From: Bacteroidota bacterium
GTDB lineage: Bacteria; Bacteroidota; Bacteroidia; Chitinophagales; Chitinophagaceae
Length of the DNA: 6,510 nt
Direction of reading: 5' to 3'
Assembly (NCBI GenBank): GCA_005883855.1
Contig: VBAU01000071.1
Location: 1-6,510, forward strand
The position numbers were made by a program, and so were the translations under genes. The notes under the pieces were generated by a model. The model was not told the origin of the DNA. It saw only the letters and a program-made list of their open reading frames with translations, and made no database searches. Positions 1 through 6,442 of the stretch are shown here, one piece after another (the stretch's first letter is position 1; each line of letters starts with the position of its first letter).

Positions 1-942
1 AGACCAACCAAAACCGAAGCCAAAAACCTCCATGACAAGATGCAAGAGAACACCAGTCCAACGACTGTATCCATCTACACCGACGGATCAGGCATAGCGA
101 ATAAAATTGGTGCAGCTCTCTACAACTCATCCACAAATGAAGCTGCACATCAGCACCTAGGAAAAGATACAAAATACAATGTATTCGCAGCCGAGGTTAC
201 AGGATTACAGATGGTGGCTCAATACCTACATGACGAAAGTAAATGTACGACCAGCAACATCTACACGGATAGCCAAGCCGCCATAAAAGCGATCAACAAT
301 CCATGCCGACAGTCCGGACAGGCGATCATCAAAGATTTCCTAGATTGCACCGACGACATCATGGAGGCGAATCCGCAACAGCAAATCACGATAATATGGA
401 TACCTGGTCATGCTGAGATCCAAGGAAATGAACGTGCCGACACAGAAGCAAAGAAGGCAGCCATGAACCCCGGAATAAGCCAACCATTTAAGCACAAACC
501 CCTTAAATCTGCCCGGATACAATACATCAAAAACTCTGTAAAGGAACAGTGGTCAAAGCAGTGGAACCAACATACACAGACATCCAATTTTCTGAGACGC
601 CTCACAAAACGAAGGGATTTCAAAGTTGGACCAAAGCTATATAATGCCCTGCCGAACAGAACTACTGTTGCGACAATTGTACAGCTAAGAACTGGCCACT
701 GCGGATTAAACAAGTACCTCCACAGCATCGGCGCAACGCATAGCCCATACTGTGAATGCGGCTACGGGAAAGAAACTGTGGAACACTATCTCCTAGAATG
801 CAACAAGTACAGAGACCAGAGGAAACGGATGCGGCTCGAGTTAAAGAAAGGAAAAATGACAGTGGCGAGATTACTGGGAGACCCAAAAGCAATTAAACAC
901 ACAATGAAATATGTAAAAGAGACAGCGAGACTGGAAAGGTGA
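1..942 (+). CDS. LINE ORF2 C-terminal part: RNase H and Cys/His finger (partial at 5' edge)
   Basis: This is the end of a retrotransposon polyprotein. The RNase H domain would degrade the RNA of the RNA-DNA hybrid made during target-primed reverse transcription. The frame is open from base 1, and the residues before the ATG at 40 align with the other copy's ORF2 (AKNLHDKMQE against AKDLHNKKQE). That ATG is therefore an internal methionine, and the real start is upstream of the window. Counting from Met40, the RNase H residues are D15 (YTDGSG), E52, D77 (TDSQAA), H124 (WIPGH), N130 and D134 (GNERAD), so the usual acidic set and the histidine are all present. Residues 238-254 form a CX1CX8HX4C finger (C238, C240, H249, C254). 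The stop is TGA at 940-942. No internal stop or frameshift is seen. The endonuclease and RT domains must lie to the left. Confidence 0.93.
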   Translation, partial: RPTKTEAKNLHDKMQENTSPTTVSIYTDGSGIANKIGAALYNSSTNEAAHQHLGKDTKYNVFAAEVTGLQMVAQYLHDESKCTTSNIYTDSQAAIKAINNPCRQSGQAIIKDFLDCTDDIMEANPQQQITIIWIPGHAEIQGNERADTEAKKAAMNPGISQPFKHKPLKSARIQYIKNSVKEQWSKQWNQHTQTSNFLRRLTKRRDFKVGPKLYNALPNRTTVATIVQLRTGHCGLNKYLHSIGATHSPYCECGYGKETVEHYLLECNKYRDQRKRMRLELKKGKMTVARLLGDPKAIKHTMKYVKETARLER

Positions 943-1096
943 CGGGTATTCACCACAAGTAGATAGCACGAGGGACAGGAGCCGATGAGCAATCAGGTAA
1001 AGAAAAGATCAGTATAATTAGCAAACATGTAGCGCCCCGCCCATGGACCACGCCCACAGGCAGCATCTGAATGCGGGGGATAATTTGATGAATCAT
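943..1096 (+). other. 3' UTR of copy A
   Basis: This non-coding stretch runs from the ORF2 stop to the microsatellite. It ends in ATGCGGGGGATAAT, then TTG, then ATGAATCAT. Apart from one extra G and the TTG insertion, this corresponds closely to the 3' end of the - strand copy. The part from 943 to about 1070 has no obvious similarity by eye to the other copy's 3' UTR, and contains a GC-rich patch around 1032-1062. No convincing polyadenylation signal and no poly(A) tail are seen. Tails made of simple repeats rather than poly(A) are known for I-like LINEs. Confidence 0.7.
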
Positions 1097-1140
1097 TATC
1101 ATCATCATCATCATCATCATGATTCATATTATCCTCGCAT
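1071..1140. repeat. Imperfect inverted repeat formed by two LINE 3' ends
   Basis: The left arm (1071-1096) and the reverse complement of the right arm (1119-1140) both follow ATGCGRGG, ATAAT, then ATGAATCAT. The left arm has one extra G and a TTG insertion, and there is one A/G difference. The (ATC)7 tract forms the loop. The simplest reading is that each arm is the terminal sequence of one of the two convergent LINEs, so the palindrome comes from their tail-to-tail position and is not a transcription terminator. Confidence 0.85.
1098..1120. repeat. (ATC)n microsatellite, 7 full units plus AT
   Basis: Bases 1098-1118 are seven perfect ATC units followed by AT. Read on the - strand this is (GAT)n or (TGA)n, directly after the 3' end of copy B. 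It may be the simple-repeat tail of copy B, a pre-existing microsatellite used as target, or both fused together. On the + strand, copy A runs into ATC and not GAT units, so the tract fits the tail of copy B better than that of copy A. Confidence 0.95.
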
Positions 1141-1174
1141 GCAAACACAGGTTATGGCGAGCTCTATCTAATGT

Positions 1175-1190
1175 ATCTGACGTATCAGAT
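1175..1190 (-). other. Small stem-loop in 3' UTR of copy B
   Basis: ATCTGA and TCAGAT form a perfect 6-bp stem around a 4-base spacer (CGTA on +, TACG in the element's sense). It lies about 50 bases upstream of the repeat tail. Stem-loops near the 3' end are RT recognition elements in some LINEs, but a 6-bp stem can arise by chance and copy A shows no obvious counterpart. The pairing is seen; the role is speculative. Confidence 0.35.
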
Positions 1191-1221
1191 CACAGACTAT
1201 ATTATTCTAATTTGTTCTTTG

Positions 1222-1250
1222 TGTCATCCTGATTCGTGTCTGTCATCCTG
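1222..1250 (-). repeat. 10-base direct repeat in 3' UTR of copy B
   Basis: TGTCATCCTG occurs at 1222-1231 and again at 1241-1250 (CAGGATGACA in the element's sense), 19 bases apart start to start. It may be a decayed short tandem duplication. No function is evident. Confidence 0.6.
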
Positions 1251-1265
1251 TCCATGTGTTCAGTG

Positions 1266-4200
1266 TTATAGTTCCCCTTTTGTGTTGGCTACAAACTCCA
1301 AGGTATGCTTCACGAGTTTTGGATAACCTAGCAGCTTCTCTATCCTCATTCTGCCTGGCCCTACTTCTCTTCGCAGTTTTTTCCTTTGTTCGTTATACTT
1401 CCTGCATTCTAGCAGGTAGTGCTCAACTGTTTCCTTTCCGTTTCCGCATTCGCAATATGGTGAGTCCTTGATTTTGAACCGGTGCATGTAATGGTTTAGC
1501 TTGCAATGTCCCGTGCGTAATCGTACTAGCGTGGCTACTGCTCTTCTGCTGGGTAGAGTATTATATAACTTTGCTCCAGTTTTAACTCCTCTCTGCTTCG
1601 TGATGTGGCGGAGCTTGTTGGATGTTTTCTTGTTCCCATACCATTCTTTCCGCCATTGTTCTTTTGCTGCTGTTTTGATGTTTCTTATTCGTGCTGATTT
1701 TAGCGGTGTGTGATTTAATGGTTGACTTGAGGTGGGGTTCAATGCTGCTCGCTTGGCTTCAGTGTCGGCCCGCTCATTTCCTTCGATTCCAGTGTGTCCA
1801 GGTATCCATGTTATTATGATTTTGAGTTGTGGGTGTTGGCGCGTTACTTCATCAATGCCATCCAGGAGTTCTTTGATGATTTCTTGTCCTGACTGTCTTC
1901 GTGGCTTGTCTATTGCTTTTATTGCGGCTTGGCTGTCTGAATAGATGTAGCATGTCCGAAACTCATGATCATCTCGTAGCATTTCTACCGCCAGTTGCAC
2001 AGCCGTTACTTCTCCTATGAATACATTGTAGTGTTTTTCACTTCCTAAGTGCTGGTGGATTGTTGTGTTCATTGTGGGGCTGTGTGCCGCTGCGCCGACC
2101 CTGTTTTCCACGCCTGAGCCGTCTGTGTATATTGATACTGTGGCTGCATTTTTGTGTTCTTGCTTTTTATTGTGTAGGTCTTTGGCAGTGTCTTTTGTTG
2201 CGTCGATCTGGATTTCTACTTTTGGTATCCACCATGGAGGTCGTATGTACGGTTCGATCCTTTCAATCTTTTCTGCCATGTGTGGGAATTGGTGCATCAC
2301 GTTCTCGAGATTGGATCGGTGCCTCACTTGTGCTGTTCTGACCAGTGCCGCATTTGTGATCCATGCCTGGAGTGGGTGCTTCGCAGAGAGGGATTGCATT
2401 CTTGTGACGGATTGGAGCACTTTCGTTTGGAGCCGGATCCGTATTGGTTGTAGGTCTGACTCGATTTCCATGGCTGCTGTTGGTGTTGTTCTATAGCATC
2501 CTGTAATAGCTTTCATCCCCAGTCTTTGGATTGTTGTGAGTTTCTGTATCTGTCCAGTGGTTGCCAGTTCGCCGTCGCTCTTTGGTTGGTGCCATATGCT
2601 GGTTGCATAATCTGTGCGGGTTGTTATAACAGCCTTGAAGAGTTGCCGTGCATATGTGTACTGAGCCCCCCAGTTGATTTTTGTAATACTCGATAGCGCC
2701 ATTGCTGCATTCGTGCCCTTTTTGCTGATGTACTGTAGATGTGATTTGAAATTGAGCTTTTGGTCGAATATTACACCCAGGTACTTTGCTTCACCAGATG
2801 GCTCGACAGTGGTCCCATTTATCGTTATCGATGCCTTTGTCGCTTTCCTGTAGTTGCGGGTGTAGTGGACAAGTACATACTTGGACGTTTCAAATTGCGC
2901 CCCGTGTTTCTTCCTCCATTCCTCCGCTTTTTTAAGCATGAGCTTGAGTTTGCGTGCATTTGCTTTATCTGTATCGCCTTGTACTCCGTATACAATGTCG
3001 TCGATGAAACCCAGGCCCATTTCACGGTCTTTGGGGATGTCCAGGAGGTCTGCATTGTAGTACATGTACAGCAGTGGTGATAGGGGCGATCCTTGGGGTA
3101 TGCCTGCTGGTGTGGGGATGCTTTCAGATTTTGTTCCACTGAATTGAAGTTGCGTGTTTCGGTTTTGCAGGAAGCTGCTGATCCATCTTGAGATTGCTGT
3201 TGGCATGCGTCGTTTGCTTAGGTTATGGATTAGCCGTTTGTGGTGTACGTTGTTGAATGCTCCAGCTACATCCATAAAGATTGCTGTGTAAACCTTCTTC
3301 TCCTTCCATGCTTTATATATAGTTTCTGTTAGTATCATCATCGCATCTTCTGCACTTCTGCCTGGGCGCCCTCCATAGTGGTGAGCTGGTAATAGCTCAT
3401 GCGTTTCTGTGAGGTACGACATGATGTCCGCCATTATGCTTTCCAATATTTTCCCCACTGTGTTCTCAAGAGCAATAGGCCGGTATGCTTTTGCTTGGGT
3501 GTAATCTGGTTTGCCTGGTTTTCTGAGAACAATAGTGTCTGTGTTTTTGAAGCATGTGGGGAAGTGTCCAAGGTTGATGCTCGCTTGCATCAATGCTTGG
3601 AGGTGTCGTTCGATGATGGGGAGTGTGTTCTTTAACACGTTGTTCGCTATCTCATCTGGGCCTGGTGCTTTGTCTGGCGCCAGTTTGTTGACCGCCTCCC
3701 GTATTTGTCTGGTTGTGATCTGGGGCTCAAACGGCACTTCGAAAGGTGCTTCCTGCCAGTGTATTGTGGCTGGTGGGATATCTGTGAGATCCGCATGAGG
3801 AGGTCTGGGGAAGAAAGCTTTCTGAAAAGTGGCAGCTTTCTGCTCATGCGTCGCGGCATTTCCATTAATGGTGGGTATGAATGTTGATGTGGGTGTGTTA
3901 GCGATGTACTTTTTGACTTGCCATATAGATTTTCCATCAGCTTTGTCTACAAATTCCTTCCATTTTTTGGTTTTAGCTTGCGCGATTTCATGCAAATATT
4001 GGTTTGCTTTGGTTCTCCACTCTGCTTTGTCCGCGTCGTGTCTTGTGCGTTGATATATATTTCGAAGTCGGTTTGATTCTCGTCGCATTTTGGTTAGTTC
4101 CTCTGTCCACCAGCGTTTGCTGTGTGGGCTCGGTCTTTTGCGAGGTGTTGTCTCTTCCACTGCCTTCGAGATTGCATTCACGAGTTCCTCTGCGAATTTG

Positions 4201-5027
4201 TCTACATCTGCACACATGATGGACTGTTCATTCGTCGGGATTACATTTGGCAGGTACCGTTTAACCTTGTTTTTGAGCTCCTTCCAATCTGTCTTGGTGT
4301 AGTTGTAGGATGGTGTGGGTGAGGTTTCCTCTATCTGCAAGGCGATTTTAATTTCTATGGGGAGGTGATCTGATCCATGGTCGTGTTCTTCTGCTATCCG
4401 GCATGTTATGGTTTGGTTCACTGCTTCGTTGTTTCCCCAAACCAAGTCGATCGCGGTGCCGGCGTCAGGGTACGTTATAGTTCCTGAGGGGAGTAGCATG
4501 TTCATCCCTAATTCGGCCATCATGTCTACTAGTGTGTCCGCTTTAGCGTCATGGCGCATATATGCACTCGGGTTCCACAGTGGGTGGTGTGCGTTGAAGT
4601 CGCCTCCTATTATAATTATGTTGTAATCCTGTGGATTGATGTTCTTTCGGAGGTGTTCTTGGAGTTCTGAGAGGATGTCTTTGTCGCCTGGGTTGTAGAT
4701 GTTGACAAACAGGGACGGCTTTCTGTGTGATGTATTTAGTGTTATTTCTGTTACATCGCTGAATGGGAGCACCATTGGGGTGATTTTGGATGCAGGAAAT
4801 AGGTTTCTGTTTACATAAATTGCTGTTCGTGGCTGTTCGTTATCGTTTATAGTCGTGGGTTCGATTAGCGTCCATGCATGGTGTATGGGCGATGATTTCA
4901 TGTAGTATTGTTCTTGTAGCATTAAAATTGCAAAATGTTTCGTGTCTGGGTGGTTAAGTATGCTGTGTGTTCGTTCCTTGCTTTTATGTACATTGTTCTG
5001 TAGTATTGCAATTTGATATGTTGTCAC
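1266..5027 (-). CDS. LINE ORF2 polyprotein: AP endonuclease, reverse transcriptase, RNase H, Cys/His finger
   Basis: This is the enzyme of target-primed reverse transcription, 1253 aa when counted from the GTG at 5027. The APE-type endonuclease (about 5-225) shows N12, E39 (LQEQ), YNP at 111-113, D143 and N145 (GGDFNAHH), D194 (AIDLVW) and SDH at 219-221. The RT (about 490-780) has AYRPIAL (514-520), GGRPGRS (552-558), D586 (FMDVAGAF), GIPQGSPLSPLL (642-653), FIDD (674-677) and KYLGVIFD (748-755). RNase H (about 963-1095) has D969, E1006, D1031, H1078 and D1088. A CX1CX8HX4C finger (C1192, C1194, H1203, C1208) follows. All catalytic residues I can check are present, with no internal stop. The start is unusual. 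The frame is open only from 5072, has no ATG before the GTG, and its first ATG is Met36, which would cut into the endonuclease just before E39. The true start is thus the GTG (perhaps a mutated ATG) or entry from ORF1 by frameshifting. Confidence 0.96.
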   Translation of the reverse strand: MTTYQIAILQNNVHKSKERTHSILNHPDTKHFAILMLQEQYYMKSSPIHHAWTLIEPTTINDNEQPRTAIYVNRNLFPASKITPMVLPFSDVTEITLNTSHRKPSLFVNIYNPGDKDILSELQEHLRKNINPQDYNIIIIGGDFNAHHPLWNPSAYMRHDAKADTLVDMMAELGMNMLLPSGTITYPDAGTAIDLVWGNNEAVNQTITCRIAEEHDHGSDHLPIEIKIALQIEETSPTPSYNYTKTDWKELKNKVKRYLPNVIPTNEQSIMCADVDKFAEELVNAISKAVEETTPRKRPSPHSKRWWTEELTKMRRESNRLRNIYQRTRHDADKAEWRTKANQYLHEIAQAKTKKWKEFVDKADGKSIWQVKKYIANTPTSTFIPTINGNAATHEQKAATFQKAFFPRPPHADLTDIPPATIHWQEAPFEVPFEPQITTRQIREAVNKLAPDKAPGPDEIANNVLKNTLPIIERHLQALMQASINLGHFPTCFKNTDTIVLRKPGKPDYTQAKAYRPIALENTVGKILESIMADIMSYLTETHELLPAHHYGGRPGRSAEDAMMILTETIYKAWKEKKVYTAIFMDVAGAFNNVHHKRLIHNLSKRRMPTAISRWISSFLQNRNTQLQFSGTKSESIPTPAGIPQGSPLSPLLYMYYNADLLDIPKDREMGLGFIDDIVYGVQGDTDKANARKLKLMLKKAEEWRKKHGAQFETSKYVLVHYTRNYRKATKASITINGTTVEPSGEAKYLGVIFDQKLNFKSHLQYISKKGTNAAMALSSITKINWGAQYTYARQLFKAVITTRTDYATSIWHQPKSDGELATTGQIQKLTTIQRLGMKAITGCYRTTPTAAMEIESDLQPIRIRLQTKVLQSVTRMQSLSAKHPLQAWITNAALVRTAQVRHRSNLENVMHQFPHMAEKIERIEPYIRPPWWIPKVEIQIDATKDTAKDLHNKKQEHKNAATVSIYTDGSGVENRVGAAAHSPTMNTTIHQHLGSEKHYNVFIGEVTAVQLAVEMLRDDHEFRTCYIYSDSQAAIKAIDKPRRQSGQEIIKELLDGIDEVTRQHPQLKIIITWIPGHTGIEGNERADTEAKRAALNPTSSQPLNHTPLKSARIRNIKTAAKEQWRKEWYGNKKTSNKLRHITKQRGVKTGAKLYNTLPSRRAVATLVRLRTGHCKLNHYMHRFKIKDSPYCECGNGKETVEHYLLECRKYNEQRKKLRREVGPGRMRIEKLLGYPKLVKHTLEFVANTKGEL
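5024..5027 (-). promoter_or_regulatory. ORF1 stop / ORF2 start overlap (GTGA)
   Basis: In the element's sense the four bases are GTGA. TGA (5026-5024) ends ORF1, and GTG (5027-5025) opens the ORF2 frame, leading into TTYQIAILQNN, a normal N-terminus for a LINE endonuclease. Overlapping stop-start codons that allow termination-reinitiation are known for some two-ORF LINEs such as SART1 (UAAUG). An ancestral ATGA with one A-to-G change would explain this copy. The overlap is seen; the mechanism is inferred. Confidence 0.6.
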
Positions 5028-6442
5028 GATGTGTAGAATGGGGATATCACATCTTTTTTGGCCTCCATTCGTTCAGATTCTCGGTGGCGTGCTGGGCATT
5101 CACGTTCCCATGCGGCATGTGGACCTTTGCATAGTGCACATTTCCTTGTTTCGCTTTTGCAATTCTTGGTTTCATGTTCTTGTGCACACTTCCCGCATGT
5201 TGCTTTCCTTGTGCATATGCTTGCTTTGTGCCCGTATCCTTGGCATTTGAAGCATTGCGTGATTTGGCATTGTGGTATGTACTTTTCGGGTAGGTAGTGT
5301 CTATGTTCGATGTTTATGCCATTTTGGATGCATTCGTCTGCTTCTTTGGGGCATTTGGTGAAGATTACGATCGAGTGTGTGGTAGCTGTTGGGTTTCGGT
5401 TTCGTCTCCTTAGTGGCTTGACTTTTGCGACTGTAATCGTTTCATAGTTTGCATATTCGATTCGGGATTTGATCTCTTCTGATTTGTGGCTATCCGGATC
5501 AATATCGTACTTCATTACTCCATGCACAACGAAGCCATACATTTGCTCGATTGTGCTGGCTCCTTCAAGGGCTTGATTCCAATCGAGTTTGCGTACTTCC
5601 TTTGCATTCTCTTCATTGGTGCAGCGTATTTTGAGTCCGTGGTTGGGTGTCTTCTTGACACCGCAGATTTTGGTAGGGTCTTTTCCAGCTTGTTGCATTC
5701 CTTGTTGGATTTGTTTCATGATATCCGCTTCATTCATATTTGCTAATTTTGTCTTCATGTTCTCGCTGGCGTTGCGGGTTGTTAGGGCGACTTCTGTCTT
5801 TTCCCTTTCTCTCCTGAGCTTTTCCATGCGTTCCTTCTTTGCAATGTCCAACTTCTGCTTTCTGTCCAAGGCAGACATTCCTGGTTCTGTATTGCTCGCC
5901 ACTTCTGCCCATGTTTTTGTTTTCATTGTGATTGCATCTTTGAGGGTTGCCTTTATCTCCTTGAGGTCATTCTCGATGCTACTGATGCGGTCAGTTTCCA
6001 TGGTGCTTTCCCTGCTTTGTATGCCATCCTGTTCCATTTGTTGAAGGATGTCGTCCAAGTCCTTGATTACTTCGATTTTGATTGCAAGGTTCTTTCCTGA
6101 TGTGTTTTGCTTGCTGAGTTTGTCTCTTGCTGCAATGAGGGCATGGATCGCATTTTTTGGTTCCTTTTGTTTAGGAGTTGTTTCCGACTTCTTGGTTGGT
6201 TCTTCGCCTTCGTCCGATTCGCTTTCTTCTGTGTCTGTGGGTGCCGTTGGGCTCAGAAGCCTGTTGGTAGGTTTACTTGGCCCTGGTGGGGGGGTAGGTT
6301 TGGCGATCGCTTGTGGTGGGGTGCGTGACATGATTTTGCTCGCTGTGAAGCCTTCCTTTGTGTTTTGGCTTTGAGGGCGCTCCTTCGACACTCTGATCAT
6401 GTCTTTCATGTTTCTGGTTCCTTCTGGCTCGGTGGGGGCCAT
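5024..6442 (-). CDS. LINE ORF1 (Gag-like RNA-binding protein with three zinc knuckles)
   Basis: This is the nucleic-acid-binding protein expected to coat the element RNA and form the ribonucleoprotein with ORF2; 472 aa. Residues 1-95 are low complexity, rich in Pro, Thr and Ser, with an acidic run at 70-81 (TEESESDEGEE). A helical stretch at about 122-170 and a strongly charged, probably coiled-coil stretch at about 190-250 suggest self-association. Residues about 255-390 form a mixed region resembling the RRM-like middle of other LINE ORF1 proteins (weak, by eye). Three knuckles close the protein: CX2CX4HX4C (C397, C400, H405, C410), CX2CX3HX4C (C416, C419, H423, C428) and CX2CX3HX6C (C435, C438, H442, C449). 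The start is the first ATG of a frame open since 6496, with G at +4 but C at -3, a moderate context. The stop TGA overlaps the ORF2 start. Confidence 0.94.
   Translation of the reverse strand: MAPTEPEGTRNMKDMIRVSKERPQSQNTKEGFTASKIMSRTPPQAIAKPTPPPGPSKPTNRLLSPTAPTDTEESESDEGEEPTKKSETTPKQKEPKNAIHALIAARDKLSKQNTSGKNLAIKIEVIKDLDDILQQMEQDGIQSRESTMETDRISSIENDLKEIKATLKDAITMKTKTWAEVASNTEPGMSALDRKQKLDIAKKERMEKLRREREKTEVALTTRNASENMKTKLANMNEADIMKQIQQGMQQAGKDPTKICGVKKTPNHGLKIRCTNEENAKEVRKLDWNQALEGASTIEQMYGFVVHGVMKYDIDPDSHKSEEIKSRIEYANYETITVAKVKPLRRRNRNPTATTHSIVIFTKCPKEADECIQNGINIEHRHYLPEKYIPQCQITQCFKCQGYGHKASICTRKATCGKCAQEHETKNCKSETRKCALCKGPHAAWERECPARHRESERMEAKKDVISPFYTS

Larger units (their letters stand above)
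1..1096 (+). mobile_element. 3' part of a Tad1/I-like LINE, copy A
   Basis: This is the 3' end of a non-LTR retrotransposon whose 5' part lies left of the window. It holds the C-terminal coding end of ORF2 (1-942) and a 3' UTR of about 154 nt. The right boundary is set at about 1096, just before the (ATC)n tract, because the preceding bases match the 3' end of the oppositely oriented copy. The exact end is ambiguous, since the tail and the microsatellite cannot be told apart. About 57% protein identity to the - strand copy in the shared region shows that it belongs to a related but different family. No target-site duplication can be seen, because the far end is outside the window. Confidence 0.9.
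1119..1265 (-). other. 3' UTR of copy B
   Basis: This non-coding stretch follows the ORF2 stop (TAA, complement of 1266-1268) and reaches the simple-repeat tail. In such elements the 3' UTR is usually what the element's own RT recognises to begin reverse transcription. It holds a short perfect stem-loop (1175-1190), a 10-base direct repeat (1222-1231 and 1241-1250), and the terminal motif shared with copy A (1119-1140). No clear AATAAA signal is seen. Confidence 0.75.

Noticed and set aside
408..728. A - strand ORF of 106 codons opposite copy A
   Set aside because: It is antisense to the RNase H domain of copy A, which has all its catalytic residues, and it has no motif of its own.
1..942. 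A bacterial-type or host RNase H gene (rnhA)
   Set aside because: The frame extends upstream with homology to a LINE ORF2 and continues after RNase H into the LINE-type Cys/His finger.
1071..1140. Palindrome with loop considered as an intrinsic terminator or a CRISPR-like repeat
   Set aside because: The sequence is eukaryotic, there is no U-tract, and the repeat does not recur with spacers. The arms are explained by two convergent LINE 3' ends.
1119..1268. A polyadenylation signal in the 3' UTR of copy B
   Set aside because: Only loose AT-rich matches were found, with no AATAAA and no A-tail. The simple-repeat tail fits I/Tad1-like elements without poly(A).
2065..2496. A + strand ORF of 143 codons
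   Set aside because: It lies antisense within ORF2 between the RT and RNase H domains, with no recognisable domain. It reflects the low stop density opposite an A/C-rich coding strand.
1266..5027. A retron, group II intron or diversity-generating RT system
   Set aside because: The RT is joined to an APE-type endonuclease and RNase H and is preceded by a zinc-knuckle ORF1. This is the standard LINE arrangement, and no template RNA, intron domain V or variable repeat is seen.
5589..6044. A + strand ORF of 151 codons that looks like a multi-pass membrane protein
   Set aside because: It is the antisense of the charged, Lys/Glu-rich middle of ORF1. Such codons read as hydrophobic residues on the opposite strand. 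ORF1 is well supported by its knuckles and context.
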